Assembly (NCBI RefSeq): GCF_036997615.1
Contig: NZ_JAWLQA010000005.1
Source of the DNA: Brachyspira sp949287565
GTDB lineage: Bacteria > Spirochaetota > Brachyspiria > Brachyspirales > Brachyspiraceae
DNA length: 64,000 nt
Strand: one strand, 5' to 3'
Program-made: the position numbers and the translations under genes
Shown here: in pieces, positions 18,278-27,449 of the stretch
How positions within the stretch are numbered: position 1 is the stretch's first letter
Layout of the letters: each line of letters starts with the position of its first letter
Notes under the pieces: model-generated
What the model was told of the DNA's origin: nothing
Seen by the model: only the letters and a program-made list of their open reading frames with translations
Database searches by the model: none

Positions 18278-19449
18278 ATGACTGCAGAAAATCTACTAGA
18301 TTTTGTCTTAAATGAAAAGCAAAGTATTTTTGATGAAATTAAAGAAAAAATCAGTCCTGAAATTAATCTCATAAATTCTATAAAAGAAAGTTTTGATGAG
18401 GTAAATAACAGCATATTATTGTTTAATCTATTAAAATTCAATGCCAAAATTAATAATGAAGATTTAAACATAGCAAGAAAATTTGCTGAAAAATATATTA
18501 GTAAATAGATAATACTCATATATCAGTGTTTAATGAATATGCAATATCAAGCGGACGACTTGATTTATTTATAAAAAATGCCTCTTTCCAATTAATCATA
18601 GAAAACAAAATCAATGCTTATGACCAAGAAGCTCAATTAGAAAGATATTATGAAGAATTATCAAAAAATCAAGAAAATACATTCATAATATATTTAACTA
18701 TAGACGGAAAAGAACCTTCTGAAAAATCTTTATCTCCATGTATAAAAGAAAATCTTTTAAAAGAAAATAGGCTTATATATTTATCTCATGAAGATATAGG
18801 CGATTTTATAAATAATGATATAATAGAAAAATTTCCAGCTTTAACAAATAAAAAATACCAATCTTTATATTCAGCTTTAATACAGATTAGAGATAATGAA
18901 TATTTAATAAGCAATATTAATAGGGAGAAAAATATGTCAAAAGAAATTATAAAAAATCATTTGGAAAAAAATGAAGATTTTAAAGAAGAAATGGATTTAA
19001 ATAAAATAAATGAATATGCTGTTTTATTTAATGCTATAAGTGAAGAAATATATAATAAAAAATTAGATTTCTACAAACAGCTCGTGGCTAAATTAAAAGA
19101 GAAATATTCAAATATAGAAATTATTACTGATAATGAAAATACATACCATATTGGATTTAAAGATATTTGTAACTGTAAATATTTTAATTTATACATAAGA
19201 TATTCTTTTGCAGATAAAAAGAGAATAAAAGAAGATATACATATATATTATTATTGTGAAGATAAAGATAATGATAAAATGTATAAAATATTACAAAATC
19301 ACTGCGATGGAGCTTGGCATGATGGAGAAGATGGATATTATTTCGGCATCAATAATGAATTAAAATCTATAGAAGTAAAAACTCCTGAAAATATGGCTGC
19401 AAAAATAATAGATATAATTAATGCCATATCAGATGAATTTAATAAATAA
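18278..19449 (+). pseudogene. PD-(D/E)XK nuclease family protein, frameshifted
   Basis: The first frame (18278-18508) gives 76 aa ending KFAEKYISK and then TAG. A second frame, open from 18505 to 19449, continues with IDNTHISVFNEYAISSGRLDLFIK. Adding one A to the AAA run at 18503-18505 would fuse both into about 390 aa. The nuclease core is visible: the Asp of GRLDLFI, then IIENKI (ExK), then a helix QEAQLERYYEEL, as in the PDDEXK_4 group. The C-terminal half is a helical and beta region of unknown role. The usual HSxFLAWLLDP segment near the N-terminus is not evident, so the first part may also have suffered a deletion. An AAAGGAG site precedes the ATG. A sequencing error is an alternative explanation. 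Confidence 0.65.
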
Positions 19450-19461
19450 AATTAAGTAATA

Positions 19462-19500
19462 TTAAAGTGCTTGATTACAGCTTTTAATCAGGCACTTTAA
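19462..19500. terminator. Hairpin terminator between converging genes
   Basis: TTAAAGTGCTTGATTA (19462-19477) pairs with TAATCAGGCACTTTAA (19485-19500) with one G-T pair and a 7-nt loop. It sits between the nuclease pseudogene and hicA. The flanking T runs are short on both strands. Confidence 0.7.
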
Positions 19501-19503
19501 AAA

Positions 19504-19698
19504 TTATTCTATAATATCAAAAAGTTCTTTTATTATTTTAGGATGCAATATTTTAGAAGTATGAAAAGGGATAACCATTCGTTTATTATCTTTTTTATAT
19601 ATTCTATGGCTTCCCTTTTGTCTATCTAAAACAAAACCATTATCAAATAAAAGTTTCTCATCTTCTTTGGCGTTTAATTTAGGTAATTTATCTTTCAA
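19504..19698 (-). CDS. hicA: HicA-type mRNA interferase toxin
   Basis: About 64 aa (66 if an earlier TTG is used). The YcfA/HicA fold is shown by GFVLDRQKGSHRIYKKDNKRMVIPFHTSKILHPKIIKELF. The His in GSHRIY is the catalytic residue in HicA toxins, which cleave mRNA. The start is placed at TTG 19698 because AGAGG lies 6 nt upstream. The gene then overlaps hicB by 11 nt. Antitoxin-first order is normal for one class of Hic pairs. Confidence 0.88.
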   Translation of the reverse strand: MKDKLPKLNAKEDEKLLFDNGFVLDRQKGSHRIYKKDNKRMVIPFHTSKILHPKIIKELFDIIE

Positions 19699-19909
19699 CT
19701 GCAACCTCTATAGGAGTTATTGAATAGCCTTTATTTTCTAATTGATTTAATTCATCTTCGCTCATAGTTTCTAAATAAAGTTCTATAGCTTCCTTTATAT
19801 TTGACTTAACTTCTTCAAAAGTTTCACCTTCACTTACACAGCCTTTAAGTTCTGGCACAAAGGCAAAATATCCATTTTCATCTTTTTCTATTATAGTATT
19901 TATAATCAT
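19688..19909 (-). CDS. hicB: HicB-type antitoxin
   Basis: 73 aa with the partial RNase-H-like HicB fold: IIEKDENGYFAFVPELKGCVSEGETFEEVKSNIKEAIELYLE. It has no room for a C-terminal DNA-binding domain, so it neutralises HicA directly and probably does not bind the operator alone. AAGGATT is upstream of the ATG. It overlaps hicA, which ensures coupled translation. Confidence 0.9.
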   Translation of the reverse strand: MIINTIIEKDENGYFAFVPELKGCVSEGETFEEVKSNIKEAIELYLETMSEDELNQLENKGYSITPIEVAVER

Positions 19910-19966
19910 ATAAAATCCTTTTATCTATATGTAAGCTATTATATACAAATAAATAAAAAAGTAAAA

Positions 19967-20608
19967 TTATTTATTATGTTTACTAAACACTTTGTTAAAA
20001 AATCTGTCAATAAAATATTCTATATAACCCAAAAAAGCAAAAAACAAAGTTATAAAAAATACATTTCTTAATACTGTTTTAAGTCCGTATTTATCTATAT
20101 CAACAAAAAAGTAAGGATAATAACTTCCATCCGAAAAAGGATTTCCAATTTTAGCCCTTATAAGTATAAAAGCAAAATATACAAATGGTATTATAAGCCA
20201 AAGCAGAGGATCAATTATTTTATAAATTCCTTTCTTATCAAAAATTATATAATCAAAAATAGTCATAATTGGAACTATATAATGAACTATTAAATTTCTT
20301 ATATATCCCAAACCTTCGTATTTATCAGCCGTTGGACTTAATAAAAAATGATATACTAAAAATGTAACAGTTATTGACATTGTAACTGCACCTTTAAATC
20401 TTGGATAAAATGTTTCTTTTTTCTTTATAATATTAATAATATCTAAAATAAAATAAACTATTACAAGTATATTGCTTTGATATGTAAAATAATATGCAGT
20501 TTCTATATCAAGCTTAAAATTATCATAGAAAAATCCATGAAGTACAGCAAAAGCACCTATTATAATTATTACTATTTTATATATTATAGAAAAATTAGTT
20601 TTTATCAT
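19967..20608 (-). CDS. Pr6Pr / FAR-17a-AIG1-like membrane protein
   Basis: 213 aa with about six hydrophobic segments. YYFTYQSNILVIVYF, FLVYHFLLSP and NLIVHYIVPIMTIFDYIIFD resemble the Pr6Pr group of the FAR-17a/AIG1-like family. Animal AIG1-like members are lipid-ester hydrolases using conserved Thr and His, and candidates for both are present here. The bacterial function is not known. It lies 20 nt downstream of the ADP-ribosylglycohydrolase gene on the same strand, so the two are probably cotranscribed. Confidence 0.75.
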   Translation of the reverse strand: MIKTNFSIIYKIVIIIIGAFAVLHGFFYDNFKLDIETAYYFTYQSNILVIVYFILDIINIIKKKETFYPRFKGAVTMSITVTFLVYHFLLSPTADKYEGLGYIRNLIVHYIVPIMTIFDYIIFDKKGIYKIIDPLLWLIIPFVYFAFILIRAKIGNPFSDGSYYPYFFVDIDKYGLKTVLRNVFFITLFFAFLGYIEYFIDRFFNKVFSKHNK

Positions 20609-20628
20609 ATTAATTCCAATAAATATAA

Positions 20629-21576
20629 TTATTTATTATCAAAAAATTTACAGCAAATATTTATTATAAATTCTTTATTAATTAAAGTGTCAATCCAATT
20701 AGTTGGAATATTCTCTATACCATAATATAAACCTGCAAGTCCTCCAGTAACAGCTGCAGTAGTATATGTATCATCTCCCAAATTAACAGCTTTTAATACA
20801 GCATCCTTATAATTTGAAGTATTTAATAATATCCATATAGATGCCTCTAATGTATGGACAACATATCCGCTGCTTTCTATTTTTGTATCATTGAGTTTTT
20901 TAAAATTAGATTCAAATATTCTTCTGTAATTATTAATCTCTTTTTCATTTTTATAATAATCAAAAGAATCTTTTAATGCTTTATTAATAGCTTCTTCAAT
21001 ATTTATGTCATTTATTAAATTCAATGCTATTGCAGTATATATTACACAAGCTATCAAACTTCTTTTATGAGAATGAGTTAATGAAGAAATATTATATATT
21101 ATATTTATAACTTCACTATTATCAAATAATTGACTATTAAAATATTTATTTATATAGAATGCAATTGGTAGTATCCTCATAAGAGAACCATTTCCATTAC
21201 TATATTCATCAGATAATCCGCATTTTATAGGATTTTTTCCTCTTTTATAATTATTTATAGCATCTCTTGTAGTTATTCCAATATCAAATGTATCTCCGTC
21301 AGCAGTATAATAACCTTTATCATACCACATAGCAAAACTATTCATAATATTATTATAATTTATATTTTTGTTATTTAAATTATCAAGTAAACATAATGTT
21401 AAACTAGTGTCATCAGACCAAGTACCTGCTTTTTTATTATGAGTTCCGTATCCAATAATATCAATACAAGGATTCTTTTTAATAATATCCCTAGAAATAA
21501 ATTCATAAGGAACACCTAAAGCATCACCAACAGCAAGCCCTAATATCGCAGATTTTAACTTATTTTCTAAACTCAT
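20629..21576 (-). CDS. ADP-ribosylglycohydrolase family protein
   Basis: 315 aa DraG/ARH-like hydrolase that removes ADP-ribose from proteins or small molecules using two Mg2+ ions. Visible blocks are AILGLAVGDALGVPYEF, GTWSDDTSLTLCLLDNL (metal-binding TWSDDT) and NLGDDTYTTAAVTGGLAGLYYG (second metal-binding DD). Length matches the family and no lesion is seen. No partner ADP-ribosyltransferase is visible nearby. Confidence 0.92.
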   Translation of the reverse strand: MSLENKLKSAILGLAVGDALGVPYEFISRDIIKKNPCIDIIGYGTHNKKAGTWSDDTSLTLCLLDNLNNKNINYNNIMNSFAMWYDKGYYTADGDTFDIGITTRDAINNYKRGKNPIKCGLSDEYSNGNGSLMRILPIAFYINKYFNSQLFDNSEVINIIYNISSLTHSHKRSLIACVIYTAIALNLINDINIEEAINKALKDSFDYYKNEKEINNYRRIFESNFKKLNDTKIESSGYVVHTLEASIWILLNTSNYKDAVLKAVNLGDDTYTTAAVTGGLAGLYYGIENIPTNWIDTLINKEFIINICCKFFDNK

Positions 21577-21690
21577 ATAAAATTAATCCTATCATCAAAT
21601 ATAGTAATAATTGTAAGAATTATAATAAATATAGTAAAACTATCAATAGATTAAATAAAGAATATATAAAAAATTATTTAGATACATAAT

Positions 21691-21723
21691 AAAAAAAGCG
21701 TATCTAATAAATATTAGATACGC
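21691..21723 (-). terminator. Intrinsic terminator of the FMN-binding-domain gene
   Basis: GCGTATCTAAT and ATTAGATACGC form a perfect 11-bp stem with a 4-nt loop (21698-21723). On the minus strand it is followed by T7 (21691-21697). Confidence 0.88.
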
Positions 21724-21752
21724 CAGGGTTAGTGAATTTCTTATTAATTTAA

Positions 21753-22109
21753 TTACTTAGCAGGAGTTAATTTAGTTAAAGCATCTTCTACTAATGCAAC
21801 CCAAGTAGCACCGCTTACGCCATCAACATAGATGTTGTTAGCTTTGATCATTTTGTCATAAGCAGCTTTTCCTCTTGCAGGACCAGAACTATGAGCACAT
21901 TTTGTTAATACAACTTTAGTCAATTTACCGCCAGCAACAGTAACTTTAGCTTGATAGTCACCTTTAGCTGTTTTGTAAGTAGCTTTGTAATTTCCTAAGT
22001 ATGTACCGTCAGGTATCTTAGCCAAGTCGATTTTTCCTTGAGCAAATAGGAACAAGCTAGCAGCAAAAAGAACTGTAACTACCAAAAATAAAACTTTTTT
22101 AAGACTCAT
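21753..22109 (-). CDS. Exported small FMN-binding-domain protein
   Basis: 118 aa. A Sec signal peptide (MSLKKVLFLVVTVLFAASLFLFAQ) precedes an FMN_bind domain like that of NqrC/RnfG. The segment DGVSGATWVALVEDAL fits the flavin-attachment consensus (SGATxxT/S), except that the covalent Thr position reads Trp-Val-Ala, so covalent FMN is uncertain. Probable periplasmic electron carrier or flavin-binding protein. GGGGAAG lies upstream of the ATG. Single gene with its own terminator. Confidence 0.8.
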   Translation of the reverse strand: MSLKKVLFLVVTVLFAASLFLFAQGKIDLAKIPDGTYLGNYKATYKTAKGDYQAKVTVAGGKLTKVVLTKCAHSSGPARGKAAYDKMIKANNIYVDGVSGATWVALVEDALTKLTPAK

Positions 22110-22179
22110 ACATCTTCCCCTTTTTAATATAGTTGCTATTAAAACTTTATAAGTAAGAAAAAGTAAAAAGTTTGTAAAA

Positions 22180-22602
22180 CTAATTTAACATTTTTTTTAT
22201 ATTTCCATTTCTAAGAAGTCCCAATAGGTTATTATATTCTACAGTTGTCTTTATTTGGCAGTATCTATCGTCTACAAAGCTTGAATATTCCACTTTTATA
22301 TATTTTTCTACTATATTTTTTAACTCATTATTTTCATATTTTTTATTTGGAAGTTCTTTTGCAAAGGCATTTTCTATTTTTACCTTTGATAGCGCTAATG
22401 CTGCATTAAAAGCACTTGTTTCAATCTCATCTTTAGTTACAGCATAACCATTAGGATATCCTATAGAAGTAGCTATAAATTTATTCTCATTAACCCAGCC
22501 TTCATTAAAATTAACATTGTTATTGATAGAAACAGTTTTTTCAGCAGATTTACATGATACAAGTAAAGCAAAAATGATTATAATTATATAGCTGTATTTC
22601 AT
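22180..22602 (-). CDS. Small lipoprotein, LPP20-like
   Basis: 140 aa from ATG 22602. This start is preferred over 22677 because GGAGGAT lies just upstream and the signal peptide then begins MKYSYIIIIIFALLVSC with lipobox LVSC. The mature part (ATSIGYPNGYAVTKDEIETSAFNAALALSKVKIENAF) resembles LPP20-type lipoprotein domains, with an Ala-rich helix followed by a beta region. Likely membrane-anchored in the periplasm or at the surface. Family call is moderate. Confidence 0.72.
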   Translation of the reverse strand: MKYSYIIIIIFALLVSCKSAEKTVSINNNVNFNEGWVNENKFIATSIGYPNGYAVTKDEIETSAFNAALALSKVKIENAFAKELPNKKYENNELKNIVEKYIKVEYSSFVDDRYCQIKTTVEYNNLLGLLRNGNIKKMLN

Positions 22603-22749
22603 ATATCCTCCAAATTTAAAATAACTCTCCCAAATATTCGTCAAAATTTTATTTTTTTTAAGCACATAATTATACATAATTATTAATTTTAGAGTATAAT
22701 AGTTCCGAATATATAAAAAAATATATAAATATTAGCAGCGGGAATTATT

Positions 22750-24372
22750 ATGAAAAAGTTATACATTATATCTATAGTATTTCTTTTATTATGTGCAAGA
22801 GGCTTCACTCAAATATACACATTTCAAATCGGAGAAAAACTAAATAACTCGTATATTTTATCAGAAACAAATTATGCAGTTATAATAGAAAAAAATACTG
22901 CTAATTCTGGAAAAACTTTTGATATAATATATAAAGATGCCAGATTAACAGGTTATAAAGATGCAGGCAGTATAAAAATACTTCCTAATGGTACTTTAGT
23001 TGCCACTATGTTAAAAACTTCTCTCGGTAAAGATATGTGGGTTTTAATATATGGAAATGTTGAACAAGAATTCGACTCTATAGAAAGAGAAATTTACTCC
23101 GGAAACAATTCTATAATATTTACTAGATTAATGAATTATGGAATAGCCGTTATAAATGGAGAAGCTAAAGTACAGTACTCTGAATTATATGACAGTGTTA
23201 TTAATGATAATTCTTATGCTTTTTCTTATTCAAGAGATGGACAATATTTTGTTAATATAAATGGAGAAGAAAAACAAGTATCAGCTAAAGCAGACAGACT
23301 CAAATTCTCAAATGACGGAAACAATATAGTATATGTTGTAGAAAATGAAGGAAATGCAATTATATTTACAGGAAGCACTGATAGTGAAGGTTTTAGATTA
23401 GTAGATGATTTAGCTTCATTCAATAATAACAGTATAGCTTATGCTGTAAAAGCTATGCCGGCAATGGATACTAATTCAACAAATATGATTAGTTCAAATG
23501 ATTCTATGTCAAATACTTTCATTACAAATACTAATGATATGACTGATGAAGTTATAACAAATACAACAACAATCACAAATTATAATCTTTCAAATATCAG
23601 TGTATATACAAATGAAGAAGGTGTAACAGTAAAAGGACAATCAAATACTATAGCTTTAATGGTTGTGACAAATGTAATAACAAACATAAGATACAATGAA
23701 TTACCAGAACTTCCTGCCGCTGCTGTTTCTACAAATTCAATTATAAGTAATGAATTTATTATGACAAGTGTTATAGCTAATGGAAGAAATTATGGAGAAT
23801 TTAATTTAGTAACTAATATGTCATTCTCTCCTGATGGTAAAACATTAGTATTTGTAAATATTAATAGTAATAACACTATGCAGCTATATGTCGGCGGTAA
23901 TATGACTACTAATTATGATATGATACATAGTTATAAATATTCTGATGACAGCAAAATATTAGCCTACTCAGCACAGACAAATAATGTATCATTTTTAGTA
24001 GTTAATGGCAGAAGACTTCCTAGAAATTTTGATAAAATAAATGATATATATTTCTCTACAAATAACAGCTTAGTTTATAATGCTTCTATAAATGAAAGAG
24101 AATATATAATAGCAAATGACTTTGAAAGTCCTTCTTATAATAAAATAACTTCATTCAAATTTTTAGGAGATTCATTTGCATTCACAGCAGAAAGACTAGG
24201 CAAACATTATTACTTTATATTAAATAAAAATAATTCTGTAAGAAGAGAATTCGGCGGATATGATTATGTATCAGCTATGGATAATGATCAAGAAGATGCT
24301 TTATCAATAGTATCTGACGGAAAGAACATTTTTATAATAAAAAATGGCGTAATAGTAAATAATCAACAATAG
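22750..24372 (+). CDS. Secreted beta-rich protein, probable propeller-like
   Basis: 540 aa with a signal peptide ending near TQIYTF. The body contains repeated short strands such as LKFSNDGNNIVYVV, MSFSPDGKTLVFVN, YKYSDDSKILAYSA and FSTNNSLVYNA, a spacing typical of TolB/WD-like propeller blades. A central Thr/Asn/Ser-rich linker spans about residues 235-290. I do not know a function. It could be a periplasmic scaffold. A terminator follows directly. Confidence 0.72.
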   Translation: MKKLYIISIVFLLLCARGFTQIYTFQIGEKLNNSYILSETNYAVIIEKNTANSGKTFDIIYKDARLTGYKDAGSIKILPNGTLVATMLKTSLGKDMWVLIYGNVEQEFDSIEREIYSGNNSIIFTRLMNYGIAVINGEAKVQYSELYDSVINDNSYAFSYSRDGQYFVNINGEEKQVSAKADRLKFSNDGNNIVYVVENEGNAIIFTGSTDSEGFRLVDDLASFNNNSIAYAVKAMPAMDTNSTNMISSNDSMSNTFITNTNDMTDEVITNTTTITNYNLSNISVYTNEEGVTVKGQSNTIALMVVTNVITNIRYNELPELPAAAVSTNSIISNEFIMTSVIANGRNYGEFNLVTNMSFSPDGKTLVFVNINSNNTMQLYVGGNMTTNYDMIHSYKYSDDSKILAYSAQTNNVSFLVVNGRRLPRNFDKINDIYFSTNNSLVYNASINEREYIIANDFESPSYNKITSFKFLGDSFAFTAERLGKHYYFILNKNNSVRREFGGYDYVSAMDNDQEDALSIVSDGKNIFIIKNGVIVNNQQ

Positions 24373-24398
24373 TTATTATAATCTTCTACCTATATTTT

Positions 24399-24437
24399 AA
24401 TGCGTAAATCTGAATAAGGTTTACGCATTATGTTTTT
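24399..24437 (+). terminator. Intrinsic terminator after the propeller-like gene
   Basis: AATGCGTAAA (24399-24408) pairs perfectly with TTTACGCATT (24420-24429), with an 11-nt loop. ATG and then T5 follow. Confidence 0.8.
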
Positions 24438-24465
24438 AAACCTATTTCTTGTAAAAAATTATAAC

Positions 24466-24493
24466 TTGACTTAATTTCGATTATAGTTAAAAT
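24466..24493 (+). promoter_or_regulatory. Candidate promoter of the RNase J operon
   Basis: TTGACT (24466-24471), 16-bp spacer, TAAAAT (24488-24493). 5/6 and 5/6 matches; 53 nt before the RNase J start. Confidence 0.55.
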
Positions 24494-24546
24494 AAAAATA
24501 AATTTGAATTTTGTTTATAGTAATTTAAATATAAAGTAGTTAATGA

Positions 24547-26460
24547 ATGAATAATAATAATGATAAAATAAGAATCATACCTCTTGGCGGAGTACAAGAA
24601 ATAGGTATGAATATGACTGTTATAGAATATGGAAATGAACTTTTAATAGTAGACTGTGGATTTATGTTCCCAAGATACCATATGCTAGGTATAGATTATG
24701 TTATTCCTGATACTTCATATTTAGAAGATAAAAATATCATAGGACTTATACTTACTCATGGGCATGAAGATCATATAGGTGCTATACCTCATTTCCTTAG
24801 AAAATTCCCTGATATTCCTATATACGGTTCAAGACTTACTTTGGCTTTTTTAAGAGCTAAATTAAATGATTATAAAAACGAATACAAAGATACAAAATTA
24901 CATGAAGTTGAACCTAGAAATAAAATTCAGTTAGGAATGAACTTTGATATAGAGTTTATAAGGGTTAATCATAGTATACCTGATGGAGTTGGAATAGCAA
25001 TAACAACACCATTAGGAGTTATAATACATACAGGCGATTTCAAAATAGATTTAAACCCTACAACAGATAAATTTATAGATCTTTATAAATTTGCTGAATA
25101 CGGGGAAAATGGAGTTCTTCTTATGCTGGCAGATTCTACAAACTGTCAGAGAGATGGATTTTCTATGAGTGAAAGCGTTGTTCAAAATAATATGACTCCC
25201 CTATTCGCTTATGAAGACGGTATGATTATTGTGGCTGTATTTGCAAGCAGTATAGAAAGAATACAAGATTTAGTAACTGCCGCAAAAGTTAATAATAAAT
25301 TTGTGGCATTCTCTGGAAGAAGTTTAATAAAGTTCACAAAAATTGCTCAGGATATGGGTTATTTAAATCTTTATGATATAGTTATACCAATAGATAAAAT
25401 AAACAAATATCCTAGAGAAAAAATAGTATGCATAACTACAGGAACTCAAGGAGAACCTTATTCTTCACTATCTCTAATAGCAGCAGAAGCTCATAAACAT
25501 ATAAAAGTAGAAGATGGAGATATGGTAATATTCTCATCAAGTGTTATACCTGGTAATGAAATGGCTGTTACTAGAATGATAAATAACCTCTTTGATCTAG
25601 GTGCTAAAATGGTTGGAGAGGATAAAAAACTTCTTCATGTATCAGGGCATGCTTCAAGCGAAGATTTAAAATTGATGTACAGATTAGTAAAGCCTAAATA
25701 TTTTATTCCTATACATGGTGAGAAAAGACATTTAATCACTCATATAAAATTAGTTGAAAATTTAAATGGATTAGATACAAAAGGCTTTCTACTCTATAAC
25801 GGAGATGTACTTGAAATAGATGAAACTTTAGAAGCAAAAATAACAGATCCTATAGAGATAAGAAATATATATGTTGATGGAAAAGGGGTTGGTGATTTAG
25901 AAGAAAGTATATTTTATGACAGAGAACAGTTATCACTTAATGGTGTAGTAGTTGCTAATGTTGTAGCAAAGAAAAATGCTACAGGACAATACGATATAAA
26001 AGTAGATTTAGAAAGTAAAGGCTTTACATACACTGGAGGAGAAAAAGAAAGAATTATAAATAAAACTGAGCAGTTAAGAGAAGAAGGAATAAGCTCAGCG
26101 ATAGAAGCTGTTAGAAAATTATTAAACAGAAATAAAAGAACTCCTTCTACAATAAAATACGAAGTAAGAGAAGCACTACGTAAGAAATTCATTCAAATAA
26201 TAGGAAGGGAACCTGTAATATTTGTATGCTTATATATGGATCATGTTTATATAGAACAATCACATAGCAGTAATGATGATAATGATAATATTGATAAAAA
26301 TAATATAGAAAATATAGAAATTGAAAACAATAATGATGAGGAGAAAACAAAATGTCATACGAAGAAGAAAAAGAGAATCAAGAAAACAGTAATGAAGAAG
26401 AATACATCACAAATAAAAAGATTGAAATCAAAAAAGAAAAAAGCAGCAAAAGAGAGTTAA
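24547..26460 (+). CDS. rnj: Ribonuclease J
   Basis: 637 aa metallo-beta-lactamase/beta-CASP RNase with endo- and 5'-exonuclease activity in mRNA decay and rRNA maturation. N-terminal IRIIPLGGVQEIGMNMTV and the zinc motif THGHEDHIG are clear. So are FRVNHSIPDG-like VNHSIPDG, HTGDFKID, the beta-CASP region and HVSGHAS. Typical RNase J has about 555 aa. This one has an extra tail: an acidic Asn/Asp stretch, then a Lys-rich end (KKKKRIKKT to the stop). The last 109 nt of the tail overlap sppA in another frame. The Shine-Dalgarno is weak. Confidence 0.93.
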   Translation: MNNNNDKIRIIPLGGVQEIGMNMTVIEYGNELLIVDCGFMFPRYHMLGIDYVIPDTSYLEDKNIIGLILTHGHEDHIGAIPHFLRKFPDIPIYGSRLTLAFLRAKLNDYKNEYKDTKLHEVEPRNKIQLGMNFDIEFIRVNHSIPDGVGIAITTPLGVIIHTGDFKIDLNPTTDKFIDLYKFAEYGENGVLLMLADSTNCQRDGFSMSESVVQNNMTPLFAYEDGMIIVAVFASSIERIQDLVTAAKVNNKFVAFSGRSLIKFTKIAQDMGYLNLYDIVIPIDKINKYPREKIVCITTGTQGEPYSSLSLIAAEAHKHIKVEDGDMVIFSSSVIPGNEMAVTRMINNLFDLGAKMVGEDKKLLHVSGHASSEDLKLMYRLVKPKYFIPIHGEKRHLITHIKLVENLNGLDTKGFLLYNGDVLEIDETLEAKITDPIEIRNIYVDGKGVGDLEESIFYDREQLSLNGVVVANVVAKKNATGQYDIKVDLESKGFTYTGGEKERIINKTEQLREEGISSAIEAVRKLLNRNKRTPSTIKYEVREALRKKFIQIIGREPVIFVCLYMDHVYIEQSHSSNDDNDNIDKNNIENIEIENNNDEEKTKCHTKKKKRIKKTVMKKNTSQIKRLKSKKKKAAKES

Positions 26461-27449
26461 TATTTACTCTGCTTATATTAATATCAATAATAGTCGGTGC
26501 TGCAAGCATATTTTTAAAAAGTGAAAATAAAAATATATCAGTAAACATTAATTCTTCTGAAAAAGCATATTCCGTTTTAAAAGAAGGAATAGCTATAATA
26601 GATTTGAATGGAATAATAACTCATGTAAAAAGAAAAAATGGTTTAGGTATAGAGTATCCTTCCGTGACAGAACAGCTTATTTCGGATTTTGAATATTATT
26701 TGCAGCATCCAAAAGTTAAAGCAATTGTACTGCAGGTTGATAGCCCAGGAGGTTCTTTAACTTCATGCGAAGAAGCTTTAAAATATTTGAAAGAATTAAA
26801 AGAAAAATACCCTAAACCAATAGTAGCTTCTTTTAGATCAATGGCAGCAAGCGGCGGATATTATATTTCTATGATAGCTGATAAAATATATGCTAATGAA
26901 TCTACTCTAACAGGAAGTATAGGAGTTATATCTCAATTCTTTAATATATCAGAATTGATGGATAAATATGGAATAAAAATGTATACTATAAAAAGCGGAA
27001 GAAATAAAGATTCTCTCTCCCCTTTCAGAACACCTAGAGAAGATGAACTTGCATACTGGCAGGACATGACAGATGAATTTGTAGGACAGTTTACAAATGT
27101 AGTTGAACAGTCAAGAGGTGATAAAATAAAAGGTAATAGAGAAGATATATTTGACGGCAGAGTATTCAGCGGAAAAAAAGCATTAGAAATAGGACTTATA
27201 GATTCTATAGGAACTTTACATGATGCTGTAAAAGATGCAGCAGAAATGGGCGGTATAGAAGATGAAGAACCTTATATAATAAAGAAACCTAAAGAGAAAA
27301 ATGATGTGCTTAATTTATTTTTCTCAAATATCTCAGAAGCTATTAAACCTAAATCAAGTCTTCCTTTTCCTTATGATGAAATAATGAGTACAAAATATAT
27401 TGGAGTACCTATGTATATTTATATTCCAAATTATAATGGAGCAAATTAA
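26352..27449 (+). CDS. sppA: Signal peptide peptidase SppA (S49)
   Basis: 365 aa inner-membrane serine protease that degrades cleaved signal peptides. A cytoplasmic acidic N-terminus is followed by one membrane segment (about 36-55). Then come GIAIIDLNGIITH, the Ser of SMAASGGYYIS and the candidate catalytic Lys in SGRNKDSLSPFR, giving the Ser-Lys dyad of the short bacterial form. ATG 26352 is supported by GAGGAGA at 26338-26344, so the 109-nt overlap with the RNase J tail appears real. The start could alternatively lie downstream, but no equally good site is seen. Confidence 0.9.
   Translation: MSYEEEKENQENSNEEEYITNKKIEIKKEKSSKRELIFTLLILISIIVGAASIFLKSENKNISVNINSSEKAYSVLKEGIAIIDLNGIITHVKRKNGLGIEYPSVTEQLISDFEYYLQHPKVKAIVLQVDSPGGSLTSCEEALKYLKELKEKYPKPIVASFRSMAASGGYYISMIADKIYANESTLTGSIGVISQFFNISELMDKYGIKMYTIKSGRNKDSLSPFRTPREDELAYWQDMTDEFVGQFTNVVEQSRGDKIKGNREDIFDGRVFSGKKALEIGLIDSIGTLHDAVKDAAEMGGIEDEEPYIIKKPKEKNDVLNLFFSNISEAIKPKSSLPFPYDEIMSTKYIGVPMYIYIPNYNGAN

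Noticed and set aside
22603..22677. 25-codon N-terminal extension of the LPP20-like lipoprotein
   Set aside because: GGAGGAT sits just before ATG 22602, and only that start gives a proper lipoprotein signal peptide.
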